Shown: positions 44,230 through 55,361 of the stretch, in pieces
Layout: every line of letters begins with the position of its first letter
Numbering within the stretch: position 1 is the stretch's first letter
NCBI GenBank assembly: GCA_907163375.1
Contig: CAJQUW010004418.1
Span: 1 to 64,000 of the forward strand
DNA from: Prostheceraeus crozeri
Taxonomy: Eukaryota > Platyhelminthes > Polycladida > Euryleptidae
Direction: 5' to 3'
DNA length: 64,000 nt
Translations under genes and position numbers: made by a program
Notes under the pieces: generated by a model
What the model was told of the DNA's origin: nothing
Database searches by the model: none
What the model saw: the letters and a program-made list of their open reading frames with translations, nothing else

Positions 44230-47200
44230 CTAAAAAGTAAAAATCAGCTGATTGAATTGAAGGATCATCAAAACTCAATCAAAATTATGTACTCAAAGTT
44301 CAAAAGGCATCATTCAAGAGCAACAAAGGCGCAGTGGTGTGTGTAACAACAGCCGCAGTTTGCTCAAAGTGCTATACAATGCGCTTTCCATCTGCTTCAG
44401 TTTTCTACCGGAAATAAAATGGGTGATTGTTTTAAGATTTCGGGTAATTTAGCTATGGAAGACGATTTCTACTGCTATATTGGAGACGTAGAAGGTTGGA
44501 ATTCTGTTCATCTCAATTGTATACAAGGTGATGACTAAGTGATGTTTATGGATGCTTTAGACGCCAGTACAGAGGCACAAATACAATACATGATAATAAC
44601 AATATCCAACACTACTTCAATACAAAATGATGAATAGTGACGCATGAGGTACATCAATTTAAGATAAAAACGGTGCCCTTTTCCTCAGGTGGATGTGTGA
44701 TTTCCTTGAACTCCCAGCCAATAACCTCCAACCATTGTTCCGTGTTTTAACCAATCTTTAATAAATGTATGTAACATTGTTTTTTATCTAAAACATTTAA
44801 ATTAACGAATAAAGAGAAACAAACGACAGATCAAATTGTCATGCAAAAGATTTGCGTCTGGCAGGATTCGAACCTACGACGCACGTTAACTGGTATTGGG
44901 AGCCTGTAGGCCTATGAACGAGCGTTGCTACCAATGCAAGAACGGAAGTTTGGCGCACATAGCAAATATTTGGACAAAAGTGAGCCAAAAATGTAACTCC
45001 GGATAAGGGAAAAAGAAAACTTGTTCCTACACCGTTCCGCTAATTCATTGCGCTGTAATTCATTAGAGGTATAATTTAAGAATTAGTAACTACAGAATTC
45101 TATTCAGTGTTCCCATCCCAGTTTTTGATATTTCCTCCGCAACTGTAAAAAAATTCCGCTGTCTAATTTTGACGAAAAATTCATCAAATCTCAGAACGAG
45201 TTAGACCGCATAGCTACATGCCCAACTCCCATGTGCTCATGATTAGCCAGCCTACTTCATGATATTATTGTTGTTAGTTTCATGATATTAAGGTTAAACT
45301 CATTTGCAACGAGTTGTTTCTCACCCAGCTTCTCACCAACAGTTCAAAAGTCCATGTGGCAATGATTTCAAAGAAAATGGCAGCAACTTTTTGTATATTT
45401 CGTGACCATACCGGAGCAGTTATTTCATCGTAGAATTACGTTTTTTGATGTTTACTAAATTCTGTTTTGAGTTAAAATCAATTTTATCGCATGAAATCAA
45501 GACTTGTACCACTATGTAAAATTTCATACCCCGAGGTATCTTACATATATAGTAGCCATTAAATATATTTCCACGAGATGATTTTTTGCAGCAAAAAGGT
45601 AAAATCGTAGAGATAAGTCGTCAAAGAATAAATTCGACTTGGATGCCAACGAATTATTACACAGGGCCTACCTGATGCAGGCCGAACAGCCAAATATTTG
45701 GTTATTTCATATAGCTTTAACTTAGCTTAATAATAATAGAATTATTTGAACCAAATTATTCTTCGATTATAATTAACGGAATGTTACTTCAATGGATTTT
45801 TTTTTGATATTTGTCATTTACCTGGTACAGTCCATACATTGATATAAGGCTTATCGTACGATACTGAACGGAACAGTCGGTTCACAGAGTGAAAGTTGGA
45901 TACACGAGAAACTAAATTACCGGTAGTCAAATTTAAATGCTGATTCCGAGGCACCACGCGAGGACTTGGCGTGCACAAAGCCCACTAAGAAGATTGGCCA
46001 TGAGTAGGAGGAAAGATCAGACTCAAGAGACGAGAGAGTTTTATCATGTTACCTATGATTATCAAGAGAGCATCCTTTGCGAGGTGACAGTAGGCCTATT
46101 TTCATGTGTGACTTCTCACAATTTCTGTTCATTTCTGCGTGTATTAATTCAATTGAGAAGATTGTCGAATTTCTTACGTAAAGAATTGATTGCCATTTAC
46201 CGATGTAGTAGTACATTCATGATCGCATACATAACGGTGCAGTTATTCACGCATGAATTGAATATGCACTCAATAGGCCCAGTATTCATTTTGTAATTCT
46301 AGACAAGAACTAGACATGTTTTGAAGAATTTCATAGAATGCAAAATCCAATACTTCTACAAATCACAGCACTACGAAATTCAGGTGAATTCCAGCTGGAA
46401 TACACAAATACTTTGTGAACATGAATACTGATTAATGCATCTAAGGTCTACAAAGGTTTGTACATGTACTCGTACGTTATGTTTAAACCTGGGAGTTTGC
46501 TCTCTAGCCTCGAACAAAATTCAGTTACACGGACAGGCTACATGTAGAATGAGTACTCTGTATGTTGTGCCTGTGAATTGACACTTTAGAAATGCAAAGA
46601 TGAGGGCTTGTAAACAGTGAAAAATCATCTTCATTCGTGCTGTCCAGTGTCCATGCTTTGCCTTGTAAATGACTGCTCTGCCATTTGGCGTTCAATACGT
46701 CTTCCTCATAACACCTGCTCAACACTGGCTATACACATGATACGGATATCTCGTAAGGCAAATCGTTGCAGAGTACAGGATGAATAACGTCTGATTTATG
46801 GACTAGCTATTAAAGCAGTAAAACGATGAATGAATTTTGCCCAGAGTACAACTTCTCATTCTGTTAACTCGACTCACATCTATGGATGGAAAACTGGCTT
46901 CGTAAAAACAAAATAAAGGGAAAAACAGCGTGATTTTCGGCTACTTTGCTAAGTAAATGCGATTATAGCGATACATCTATTTTATACACCTGAGGGAAAT
47001 GCAAAATATATGACAAGTGTTTCATAGTTAGATGAAGTTTGTCTGGCATGCTACTTTATGAAACATTAGTCAGGATGAAGGACCGATTTCTCAGTACATG
47101 TTTCACAGAAGCATGGACTAATTTCTAGTTGATGGTCATATGCAGGTTATTCATTCGCTAGATTAGGAAGAAAATTCAAAAAAATGATTTTATCACTCCC

Positions 47201-48330
47201 TCGCTTTATTTTTTTAACATCAGTCAATAAAGCAAAGGAGCGATAGAAGCATTTTTCGGAATTTCTTTTTCCTAACCTTCCGAATTGACTCCGGTATCTG
47301 TTCATGCTGCATTTGCGATCACTACAAGCATGACAGTCACGAGCTTGCACACTTCCCTTGAGCTATACCAAATCATCGATAAATCTCTTAAAGCCCAAAA
47401 TGTGTGTCGATGACCATACATGCGCGACACTAAAAAATTCATGAAGATCGGATTTGACGGCTAAAAGCACAAATAATGTGACACAGCAATGGGTAGTTAA
47501 CCTGAACGGTGTAAATTACGTGGTAACGACACGGAATGAATTAAACAAATGCTTTGACCACTTTAAAACATTATTTTGTTAAATAACCGTAGTGGTGATT
47601 TGAGGTGGCTGATGATGGCAACCATTGAGTAAGTAGGCTATATGGTGGGTGGAGTGTCGACCAGGGATGCGGAGTCGGTGTCTTATCAAATGATAGGACT
47701 CCGGCCTATAACTAGACCCGAAATATATTACGAACAAAATATTTATCCTCGTGCATATAGCTGTCAATGTCTTGATGTCAACTTTCTCATTCAAACAAAA
47801 TTACAGAGACACTGCTGTATGCAAAGCTTGTAATAGTTGAAGGAATGAACCCTGATAGTGAAAAAAGGATTGTCTTTTCACTCGGTGATTTAGTAGAAAA
47901 GACAAGCCTTCCCAGCCTCAATCACACCTACGCACCAAATGTCACATCAGAGACAAAAGTAAAATACTAGTTTGTTTGAGAACATTATCTCTTACCCTCA
48001 CGTTAATCGTGTGTGATCCCTCCTCCAAAGCACATATTAAAATCGAAAGTGTATTCATATTTTTTGGAGAAGGATGGGGGATTTTCCTGCCTGGTAAGAG
48101 ACTGGAGAAAAACCATGTAAAGCCCACATCAAGAAGATGGGAGGAGCCGAGTCGCATGCATCCAACTTAAAGCGACATTTCATCGAAAATGATTGATAAT
48201 TGATACAGCAATGATCACTAAAGATAGGTTCAGGTAAGCTTGTAATGATCTATGATGTAGGTTACAAGTTTTTTCAAAAAACTAGGCTATGTATACTTGC
48301 CACCCGGAGTCGGAGTCCTCCGCATCCCTG
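44230..48330. other. CAT intron, mostly unrecognised
   Basis: Apart from the tRNA-like sequence at 44855-44939 and inverted GGGATGCGGAGTC words near 47665 and 48320, I see nothing supported. Confidence 0.5.
44855..44939 (-). repeat. tRNA-like sequence (box B and T-arm intact)
   Basis: The minus strand has TGGTAGCAACGC (box A like) and a closed T-arm GTAGG-TTCGAAT-CCTGC containing box B. The acceptor stem is not matched by any 5' strand and the anticodon region is too long, so a tRNA-derived repeat or relic is more likely than a gene. Confidence 0.45.
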
Positions 48331-49112
48331 GTGTCGACTCAAAAAAGTATCCGTATGCAGTGAAAATTTTTATATCAGTTTTTTGCGGAGATCACGTTCC
48401 TACGGTCCAAAAAATTATTTTTGAGCAATTTCTAAATAGCGAACCTTTTTGCAATTTTATATACTACCGATATGACTCCCCGTTATAAGTAGCATGAAAC
48501 AGGTTGGATATCAAAATGAATGAATATTTGTTAATAAGCATCTTAGCTAAGCTGATTGTCAAGGGAATTTCATGAGCTACATTATAATGGAAGTCTTCAT
48601 GAAAAAGTTGAAATCTTATTGTGCTTTCTTGACTGAAATTTCATGTTTTTAATTCAATTTTCACCGGCATGATTTCATGAATCACAAATTCATGTTTCAT
48701 TTCTTTAATCTGAGAGGTGATGTGAACCCATCTTTCAAAGTTAACTGAAATTAATTTACTTTGCTTGTAGTTAATTTGCTTTGTCAGTGTCAGGTTGCCT
48801 ATGAGATGATCACACTTAAGAAAATGAGCTTGAGCATGAAAGAAATAGCAACCTATCGAATTGCCAATTAAGCAAACATTACCTCTCCTAGGTTGTCATG
48901 ACACGGAGGATTAGTACACTACTATCATTCCTCCTGCATTGCTATCATGATCACTTAATTCCGTGGCAATTTCTTCAAAACTTCAAAAATTTGCATACGT
49001 ACCTCACATTGGTTCACCTCGAGTTCATTTCATTTAATCCAAACTGTATACACATTGGGGATCATGTTGAATTGCTACTCTATCTAATATACTTACCGTA
49101 CTCTATGATGGC
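48331..49112 (+). repeat. dispersed non-coding repeat, copy 2
   Basis: Colinear with 11502-12318 (see that entry). It ends just before the CAT exon at 49183, inside the intron. Confidence 0.75.
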
Positions 49113-49182
49113 AAGTCTTTTATATGCTACTTGTTCTGTGCTATGAAATCATTCGGCTTCCTCAAGTTAAATCAAAACTTAC

Positions 49183-49337
49183 TTTGAATGTAATCTTTGT
49201 TTGATTTTCCGGTTGTACAGCGATTGAGATCACAAGCATGACGTAAATCGCGAGGAAAAGAACACCGAAGAAGATTATGACAGGACGATGTAAATCCGTT
49301 TGTACGAAGACGATGCTAATCAAGAATACATCCAATA
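49183..49337 (-). CDS. cationic amino acid transporter (CAT, SLC7), internal exon
   Basis: A 155-base exon on the minus strand between TTAATTGCAG and GTAAGT. It enters with two bases of a codon and encodes 51 residues: two hydrophobic helices (LDVFLISIVFV; VIIFFGVLFLAIYVMLVISI) separated by a short polar loop, then QPENQTKITFK. CAT proteins have W/V-RQP..(K)T..(L/I)(S/P)FK followed by VP at this point, and the next exon starts VPLVPF. Upstream exons were not found up to 64 kb, so the 5' part of the gene lies outside the window or was missed. Confidence 0.85.
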
Positions 49338-49465
49338 CTGCAATTAACAACGCACGTTTAGAAGCCTTATATAGACTGCAAATTAGGCATGCACAATTAT
49401 CGGTTCTTGTTTAAAGCTTGTTTAAAAATAGTTTAATCACTCAAAGCAAGTACTTTGAATGACTG

Positions 49466-50912
49466 ATGAAAAAAAAGTTAAAAGTTAAAGGACTTTGGTT
49501 CTCGAATCGAACGAGTGTACCGGACGCCATAGTCAACCTTAGTAATTATCAACTAACCTTAGAGAACGAGCTCTTAAGGTATGGCTTGAAACATAGCATT
49601 ATCCCTAAGAATCTAGATAGTGATAAACTAAAATACGAAGTGGAAAAATCAATAGCTGTAAACATGAAAAATAATGATCAATTTGATTTGACCCCAACTA
49701 TAAAACAAGAAATACAGAACTTAGTCACTAATTTTATTTAAGATGGTAAAAAAGTTTGTAATGAACAGAAAAAAAAGAATACACGAAACTCTAAGTAAAC
49801 TGGCTAAGCGTAAAGACATACGTATATGCTCGTATGACAAAGGTAATGGTCTGGCCATTGTTAACACTGAAGATTATAACTCAAAGATGTATGATATCTT
49901 GAATGATAATAGTAAATTTGTGATGGTACCAGCTGAGGATGATATAACCTAACATCCAACCGTTACCGAAGAAAGCCGAGTTTACAGATATATATGTAAA
50001 TATGTGAAGCGATATGTGAGTGATAATACATATAAGTACATTATGCCGTCGGGTAGCGAGCCCGGAAGGATGTATGGTACTGTTAAAGTTCACAAAGTTA
50101 ATAAGCCGATGCGACCGATTATAAGTACGATTGGCTCTGTTAGTTATAATTTAGCAAAGTATCTAGATAGCATTATTAAAAAACAAATTGACGATACATA
50201 TATGCTGAAGTCGACAATGCACTTAATTAATAATATTAATGAACATAGGAATCTGTTTAATGATAAAAATATTTTAGTGAGCTTTGATGTAGTTTCTCTA
50301 TTCACAAATATTCCAGTCGATGAGACTATTCAGATGGCAGCGGATTTAGCTTATAGAGAAAACTCTTCCAATAAACCTAAATACGGTAAAGATGTCTTTA
50401 TAAAACTATGTAAATTTGCTACTCAAGGACATTTCCTTTTTGATAATAACATAATCAAACAGGTTGATGGTGTTAGCATGGGTTCACCCCTTGCACCCAC
50501 TTAAGCTAATCTTTTCCTCTCTGAAATGGAACGAAATTGGCATAATGAGGAGTGTAGTCCCATATATTACTATAGATATGTTGATGACTGCATATGTATT
50601 TTTGATGATATTAGTAAAGTTGAGTGCTTTAAACAATTTCTGAATCAACAGCACCCGAATTTAGAATTTACCTCTGAAGTTGGAGGTAAAAATATTTCAT
50701 TTTTGGACGTAAACATAAATATGACCAATACTGTAGAAACTAGTGTTTTTCGTAAAGATACGTATACTGGCCTTTTATTAAATTTTGAAGCGAATTGCCC
50801 TAAACAATGGCAGTCTGGCCTAGTATTAGGTATGATTAATCGTGCGTATATTATATCGAGTACTTGGAACATTTTCCATGATGAGATTCAAAAAATACTA
50901 CACATTTTTTAA
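49466..50912 (+). pseudogene. Penelope-like element reverse transcriptase, no endonuclease, broken
   Basis: Lies within the CAT gene, antisense to it, upstream of the exon at 49337. 49466-49741 gives the N-terminal region (LWFSNRTSVPD). After a frame change at about 49742, one frame runs to 50912 through two in-frame TAA codons (near 49950 and 50505). It carries SYDKGNGLAIV, GTVKVHK..MRPIISTIGS, SFDVVSLFTNIPVDETI, VDGVSMGSPLAPT, the catalytic YRYVDD and ISFLDVNI. This is PLE-type RT order. The GIY-YIG domain is absent, so the copy is 3'-truncated or from an endonuclease-less lineage. Its family differs from the 16-23 kb element. Confidence 0.85.
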
Positions 50913-51540
50913 AGGACTGATGAAATGTTAAACATGGTCAAATACGACTAGTACATTATTCATGTAGAAATGTAATGAATCAAGGCTTCGCAATTTTCCA
51001 CTAGTTACATTATTGTGTTCACTGAACAAGTACTGAACTTTTGCAATGCCGACATTCAATCAGATTCAAGTGATTATTAAGTTTGAAACCTGTGGAACAA
51101 AAGCGTCAAAATGATATTGTCGCTGGTGACGTATAACTCATTCGGTAATCATCGTACTTTTACCCATGCTGTTGTCATTCCATACGTCCATGCCTCTACC
51201 AATAGCGGAAGGCTTACAGTTATAGTGAAATCAGGGTACAGACGTTAATCATCGGTTAAATTTACACTGTCCATTTCGTTTATCAATTACTTTTCAATTT
51301 ACCTTCAATTCAACTTAGGAGATCTGGTTTCATGTAGAATCCACAGCGACAAATTTCCTTGTCTGTGCATGGATTCCTTAATAGTAGTGGCCACGCTTCA
51401 TGCTTCTATGCTTCGTCATCGACTCTTATTATTAGATCTGTGTCATTCTGAATCACTTCCACTCACAAATCTGTGCATGCATCTTTACCTGGATGAACTG
51501 GATAAAAATCTTAAATTAGCGTACGGGAAGTCCCTGTGCT
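50913..51540. other. no gene seen; upstream of the IAP-like ORF
   Basis: No recognised feature apart from the likely promoter region at its right end. Confidence 0.4.
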
Positions 51541-51543
51541 AAA

Positions 51544-51550
51544 TTTATAA
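51544..51550 (+). promoter_or_regulatory. TATA-like box of the IAP-like ORF
   Basis: TTTATAA lies 50 bases before the ATG at 51600. A start site about 30 bases downstream would fall in TTTAGACTGAG, leaving a short leader. Suggestive only. Confidence 0.4.
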
Positions 51551-51599
51551 GCGAGTGTACATAAAGGCTCGTTTAGACTGAGTCGTAGCAGTTGACACC

Positions 51600-52391
51600 A
51601 TGGAAGGAGAAATCTCAGACTGCATCAAATTCCCCGTGTTCTATCAAATGGTTACCGGACGGGGTGCTTCTCACCTCAAGGAAAAATGCCAGACCAATAT
51701 CTTTCTTTTGATGTATTATTCTCAGTATTGCTTCAATTGTGTGGAAGTGAAAGATCGGAAAGAGATACTGGCAGCATCTGTTGGCACTGGGCGGACGGAA
51801 TGGATGGATAAGTCGATGATAGATCTAGCAGCAGTCTCAGGCTTCATTTCTTGCGCAGATGGAAGCAAGGTAGAATGTCCAGCTTGCAAAGTTCAAGTCG
51901 AAGTGAAGGATATTCAGGCAAGCAAAATACTGAAAATGCACTCCACCAACTGTATCTACTTTCTGTTGTGCAGCCAACGAGTGAGTCAAGAGCTGTACCT
52001 ACGGGATCCCTTCAAGTCTCAAATTTCTCACCTTCGTTCGGAGTGGTCGTCAACAAAAGTGAGAGTTGCACGTGAGATGGAGTTTCATACCTGTCGAATT
52101 GTTGCTGCGCTAGTTCGACACTACATAAAACTCGGAGAAGCGTTCCGTAGCGCTGGACAGCTGATAGACTACCTAGAAATAGACTGGGAGAGTTCTCCTG
52201 TATTGTGGGATGTCACTCCACTAGTGAAAACCTTTGAGACTCGTCAAAAGATGGTTGAACCTCCAAATGACAATCAATTGAAGATCATGAATAATCATCT
52301 AAGGTCTTGCAAATCTGATTCACCTGAACCGTGTTTTGAATCTAAGTCTACAAATGTTAGAATGAGGAACAGTTCTGGCAGATCAAAATGA
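51600..52391 (+). CDS. IAP-like protein: degenerate BIR plus UBA-like region
   Basis: Single-exon, 263 residues, in a good start context (GACACCATGG). Residues of about 52-122 resemble a BIR domain: R...W......LA..SGF....DGSKVECPAC, then MHSTNC. The zinc ligands C93, C96 and C118 are there, but the His spacing is wrong (H114 is x3 from C118; x6 is usual, where L111 stands). Residues of about 154-195 (AREMEFHTCRIVAALV, then GEAFRSAGQLIDYL) match the UBA-like region of IAPs. The usual C-terminal RING is missing; the ORF ends in a polar tail, and a retrotransposon fragment starts about 60 bases later. IAPs inhibit caspases or act as ubiquitin ligases; without zinc geometry or RING, neither activity is assured. 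It may be a retrocopy. The start could also be a chance ATG. Confidence 0.5.
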   Translation: MEGEISDCIKFPVFYQMVTGRGASHLKEKCQTNIFLLMYYSQYCFNCVEVKDRKEILAASVGTGRTEWMDKSMIDLAAVSGFISCADGSKVECPACKVQVEVKDIQASKILKMHSTNCIYFLLCSQRVSQELYLRDPFKSQISHLRSEWSSTKVRVAREMEFHTCRIVAALVRHYIKLGEAFRSAGQLIDYLEIDWESSPVLWDVTPLVKTFETRQKMVEPPNDNQLKIMNNHLRSCKSDSPEPCFESKSTNVRMRNSSGRSK

Positions 52392-52447
52392 CAAAAATAC
52401 CATAGGAGGATAAAAAATCTCAGGACAATGAGATATCAAGTGTTACC

Positions 52448-53221
52448 GAGATTGATTGTTACCTGAAGCACTGGCGATTCACTCTGAGCGTCGCGAAAAC
52501 GTCGGTTACAGAGTTCCACTTTCACAACCGAGACACACTACGAAGGTTATTAGTTTCAGTCAACGGAGCTCTCCTACCGAACAATCCAAACCCAGTGCAC
52601 CTTGGAGTGACTCTGGATCGCTCGCTAGCGTACAGGCAGCACATCGAAAAACTCCACAGGAAGATTAACACAAGAAACGGTCTACTCCGCTGTCTCGCCG
52701 GATCCAGTTGGGGCGCGTGTGCATCCACCTTAAGAACCGGTGCCTTGGCTCTCGTTTACAGCGCCGCCGAGTACGCTTCACCGGTATGATGCCGTAGTAA
52801 CCATACTCAAAAGCTCGACACCGCCCTCAATGACACCATGTGCATGTGCATCATCACTGGATGCCTTCGTCCGACGCCAACGACATTCCTGCCCGTCCTG
52901 TCAGGTATAGAACCCCCAGATCTCCGTCGAGAGATACGTGCTGCAAAGCTGGTGTCTGGTACCCCCGGCTCCGATCTACCTCGCAAGCACTGGGTGCTAT
53001 TGAACCGTCTCCGTTCTGGAGTAGCTCGCACCTCGGAGAGTCTCCAACGTTGGGGCCACCAAAGTTCCGCTTCTTGCAGATGCTGCCATCAATCATCGAC
53101 AGACTGTCCATCACATCATCGAGGACTGTCCCCCTTCAAAGCCCCGAATGGTATCGCCGGTCTTCGCTGTCCGGATGATGATACTCGCCAGTGGCTACTG
53201 ACTCTTCCTTTTTGTACTTAA
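52448..53221 (+). pseudogene. non-LTR retrotransposon RT C-terminal fragment
   Basis: Frames joined by indels give YLKHWRFTLSVAKTSVTEFHF, then HLGVTLDRSLAYRQHIEKL and LLRCLAGSSWGACASTLRTG, SAAEYASPV, HTQKLDTALNDTM and LPVLSGIEPPDLRREI. A cysteine-rich end (CRCCHQSSTDCPSHH) finishes the protein. This is the post-catalytic part of an endonuclease-type (Jockey/RTE-like) RT seen in many animals. No catalytic YADD is present. At least three frame breaks. It is a different family from the CR1-like copies here. Confidence 0.8.
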
Positions 53222-55238
53222 GGTTTTAATGATTGTTCAATATACGCTTATATATATACAGAGATTGATGCTTCTCTTACTATTTCCAAGGTACCGTCAT
53301 CTCAAAAATTAAGTGACATGAAGTCAATCAAGATTTTGTCATGTTTGAATACTTACAAAATTCCCACATCAATCATCTTTTCACTTCTCCTTCGTTAAGC
53401 ACATCTACAGGAGAAAGTTTACCAAATGTGATATTTCATTAAGAACTGAGTTAATTGACGATCAAACCTATAATCAAATGAATTGGCGGAGTACTCAAGT
53501 TGTCTTCAAAATAGCTACATAGAATTTTTTCTTGAGTGATCGAAATCACGGTACTGCTGGTCCTGATGTTTCTCTTATTCGAAGATCTGTTTTACACTTT
53601 AACCTACCTAAGAATGAAAAAATATATCGCAAATCGAAGGAAATCAACATAAAATCGCAGACCGCAGGTCGCACCAGGACTGGGAAATCAGACGTTCATG
53701 CTTTCATCCATGGATTTGAATAGTGAGTTAGAATTAGTTTTGACAGCGTCAACAGAGGAAATGATGGAATTACAGGAACTTTGACAAATTTCAACAAAAT
53801 TTTGGAGACGAGACGAAATGATTTGCCTGAATCGTCTTCTCATCCTACAAACATTATACAAATACGACATGGATGTGTGATAGCCAGTAATATGGAGTGG
53901 GATAATTTTGACAGCCACTGATTATGGACGATCCCTAGACGACCAGTCAACTGTACGTCTGCCGGATAAGATTACCTTTCTGTCAAAAACACCTTACATA
54001 GAAAAATTCCATGTGTTTCCAATGATTACCAACACGATTTTCTCGATGAATTGACAGCAGAAAGTCGCAGACCAATTTCTTTATAATCAGCAAAGAAAGA
54101 AAGTATCTAAAGAATTTTCACGCCAAGTTCCAGCTTCCACACGTCTCTCACGAGGAAGCCTCTTTCCCTTTCATGAGTTCAGAATTCATTCATGTAGAAG
54201 ACCGCAGACCTTATGCGCAGACTTGTTTATCGTCGAAGAAAATACTGAAGACAATTTGAATGACAGTTTTCACCTACCAGTTGGAATAATAACTCCAATG
54301 TGCGAACATCAGTTATCAATTCCGTTGTATTGGATTCACTTTCTCACCTCAATAAGCGATTTCTTTTATGATTATGATTGTTTTCAATTTTATCGATGAA
54401 CATGGATGGAAGAATGCCTTGCTATTACGATTTGAACGCAAGCTCATGATTTGAAATTAATGCTGCAAAATTTAAATACGTTTACCCTTTTCAGAAGAAG
54501 ATCCATTTAATGCTATTAACTTCTAACTATTTACTATTTAACTTTTATGCTATTGACTTGTAATTAATACATTCGTTGTATTGATAAGATAAAAGCATTG
54601 ATACGAGTAATGTGTTTACTCTCTCAAGCCAGAAAGTGCACATCATTATTAAAAACAAAAAGGCTATCATGCAAAACGAAGGTACTTATGTCACGTGTAT
54701 TTATGTTCCATGACCGATTCACCTATTAAAAATTAAACACAATGAGATAGGGGGACGTGGGTACGTGTACATATATTACTAAGATGCGTTGAAGCACACA
54801 TTTTTGAGTTATGAATCGATTACATCCATGTCAATGTTCGAAGGTTGTGATACCGTCAACATCTAGTACCGCTACGGATACATGTACATACATAATTATA
54901 TCGGATTTATAGCAATATATCATGTTATGTGTTAACATCATAACTACCTTTGATGAATTCCAGGTACATTTGAAGATATGCTAAAACATTTCGTGACCTT
55001 GCCTTCCTTCAGTCGCCGGCTAATTGCTTATTATCTTGTTATTTATATTGTTTATTGTCCACCGTTGTTGGCAATAAACTTCTGACGTCATATGTTATCT
55101 GTGTGCTATCATTCACACTTTTAGCGAGCGATCGGCAGTGACCCTTCTGGATTTCCCTAATTTCAAGCTAGCCATCCCGGCCACTACTACGAGTATTAAG
55201 GAATCCATGGTCTTTGAGTTTGGGTCTAGAATGACATT
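53222..55238. other. no gene seen
   Basis: A possible minus-strand exon at 53355-53402 has good splice-like borders but stops in all three frames. Otherwise nothing recognised. Confidence 0.45.
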
Positions 55239-55361
55239 GAGTTTTAATAATGAAAGAAACACAATTGACTTCATGTGTTTAATACCCTTGACAAGAGGCC
55301 ACGAAAGCGCTCGGGTATTAAACACATGAAGTCATTTGTGTTGCTTTCATTATTAGAACTC
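55239..55361. repeat. foldback hairpin, 49-bp arms
   Basis: Arms 55239-55287 and 55313-55361 are inverse with three mismatches: GAGTTTTAATAATGAAAG / CTTTCATTATTAGAACTC and TTCATGTGTTTAATACCC / GGGTATTAAACACATGAA. Loop of about 25 bases. Confidence 0.88.

Noticed and set aside
44855..44939. Functional tRNA gene
   Set aside because: The T-arm closes, but there is no matching acceptor stem and the anticodon region is too long. Kept only as a tRNA-like repeat.
50915..50950. CTGATGA near the end of the 49.5-kb PLE as a hammerhead core
   Set aside because: The expected GAAA box and stem I partner are absent; GTCAAATAC does not fit.
53355..53402. Possible minus-strand exon with TTTCTCCTGTAG and GTAAGT borders
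   Set aside because: All three frames contain a stop within 48 bases, so it is not coding. A non-coding exon cannot be shown from sequence alone.
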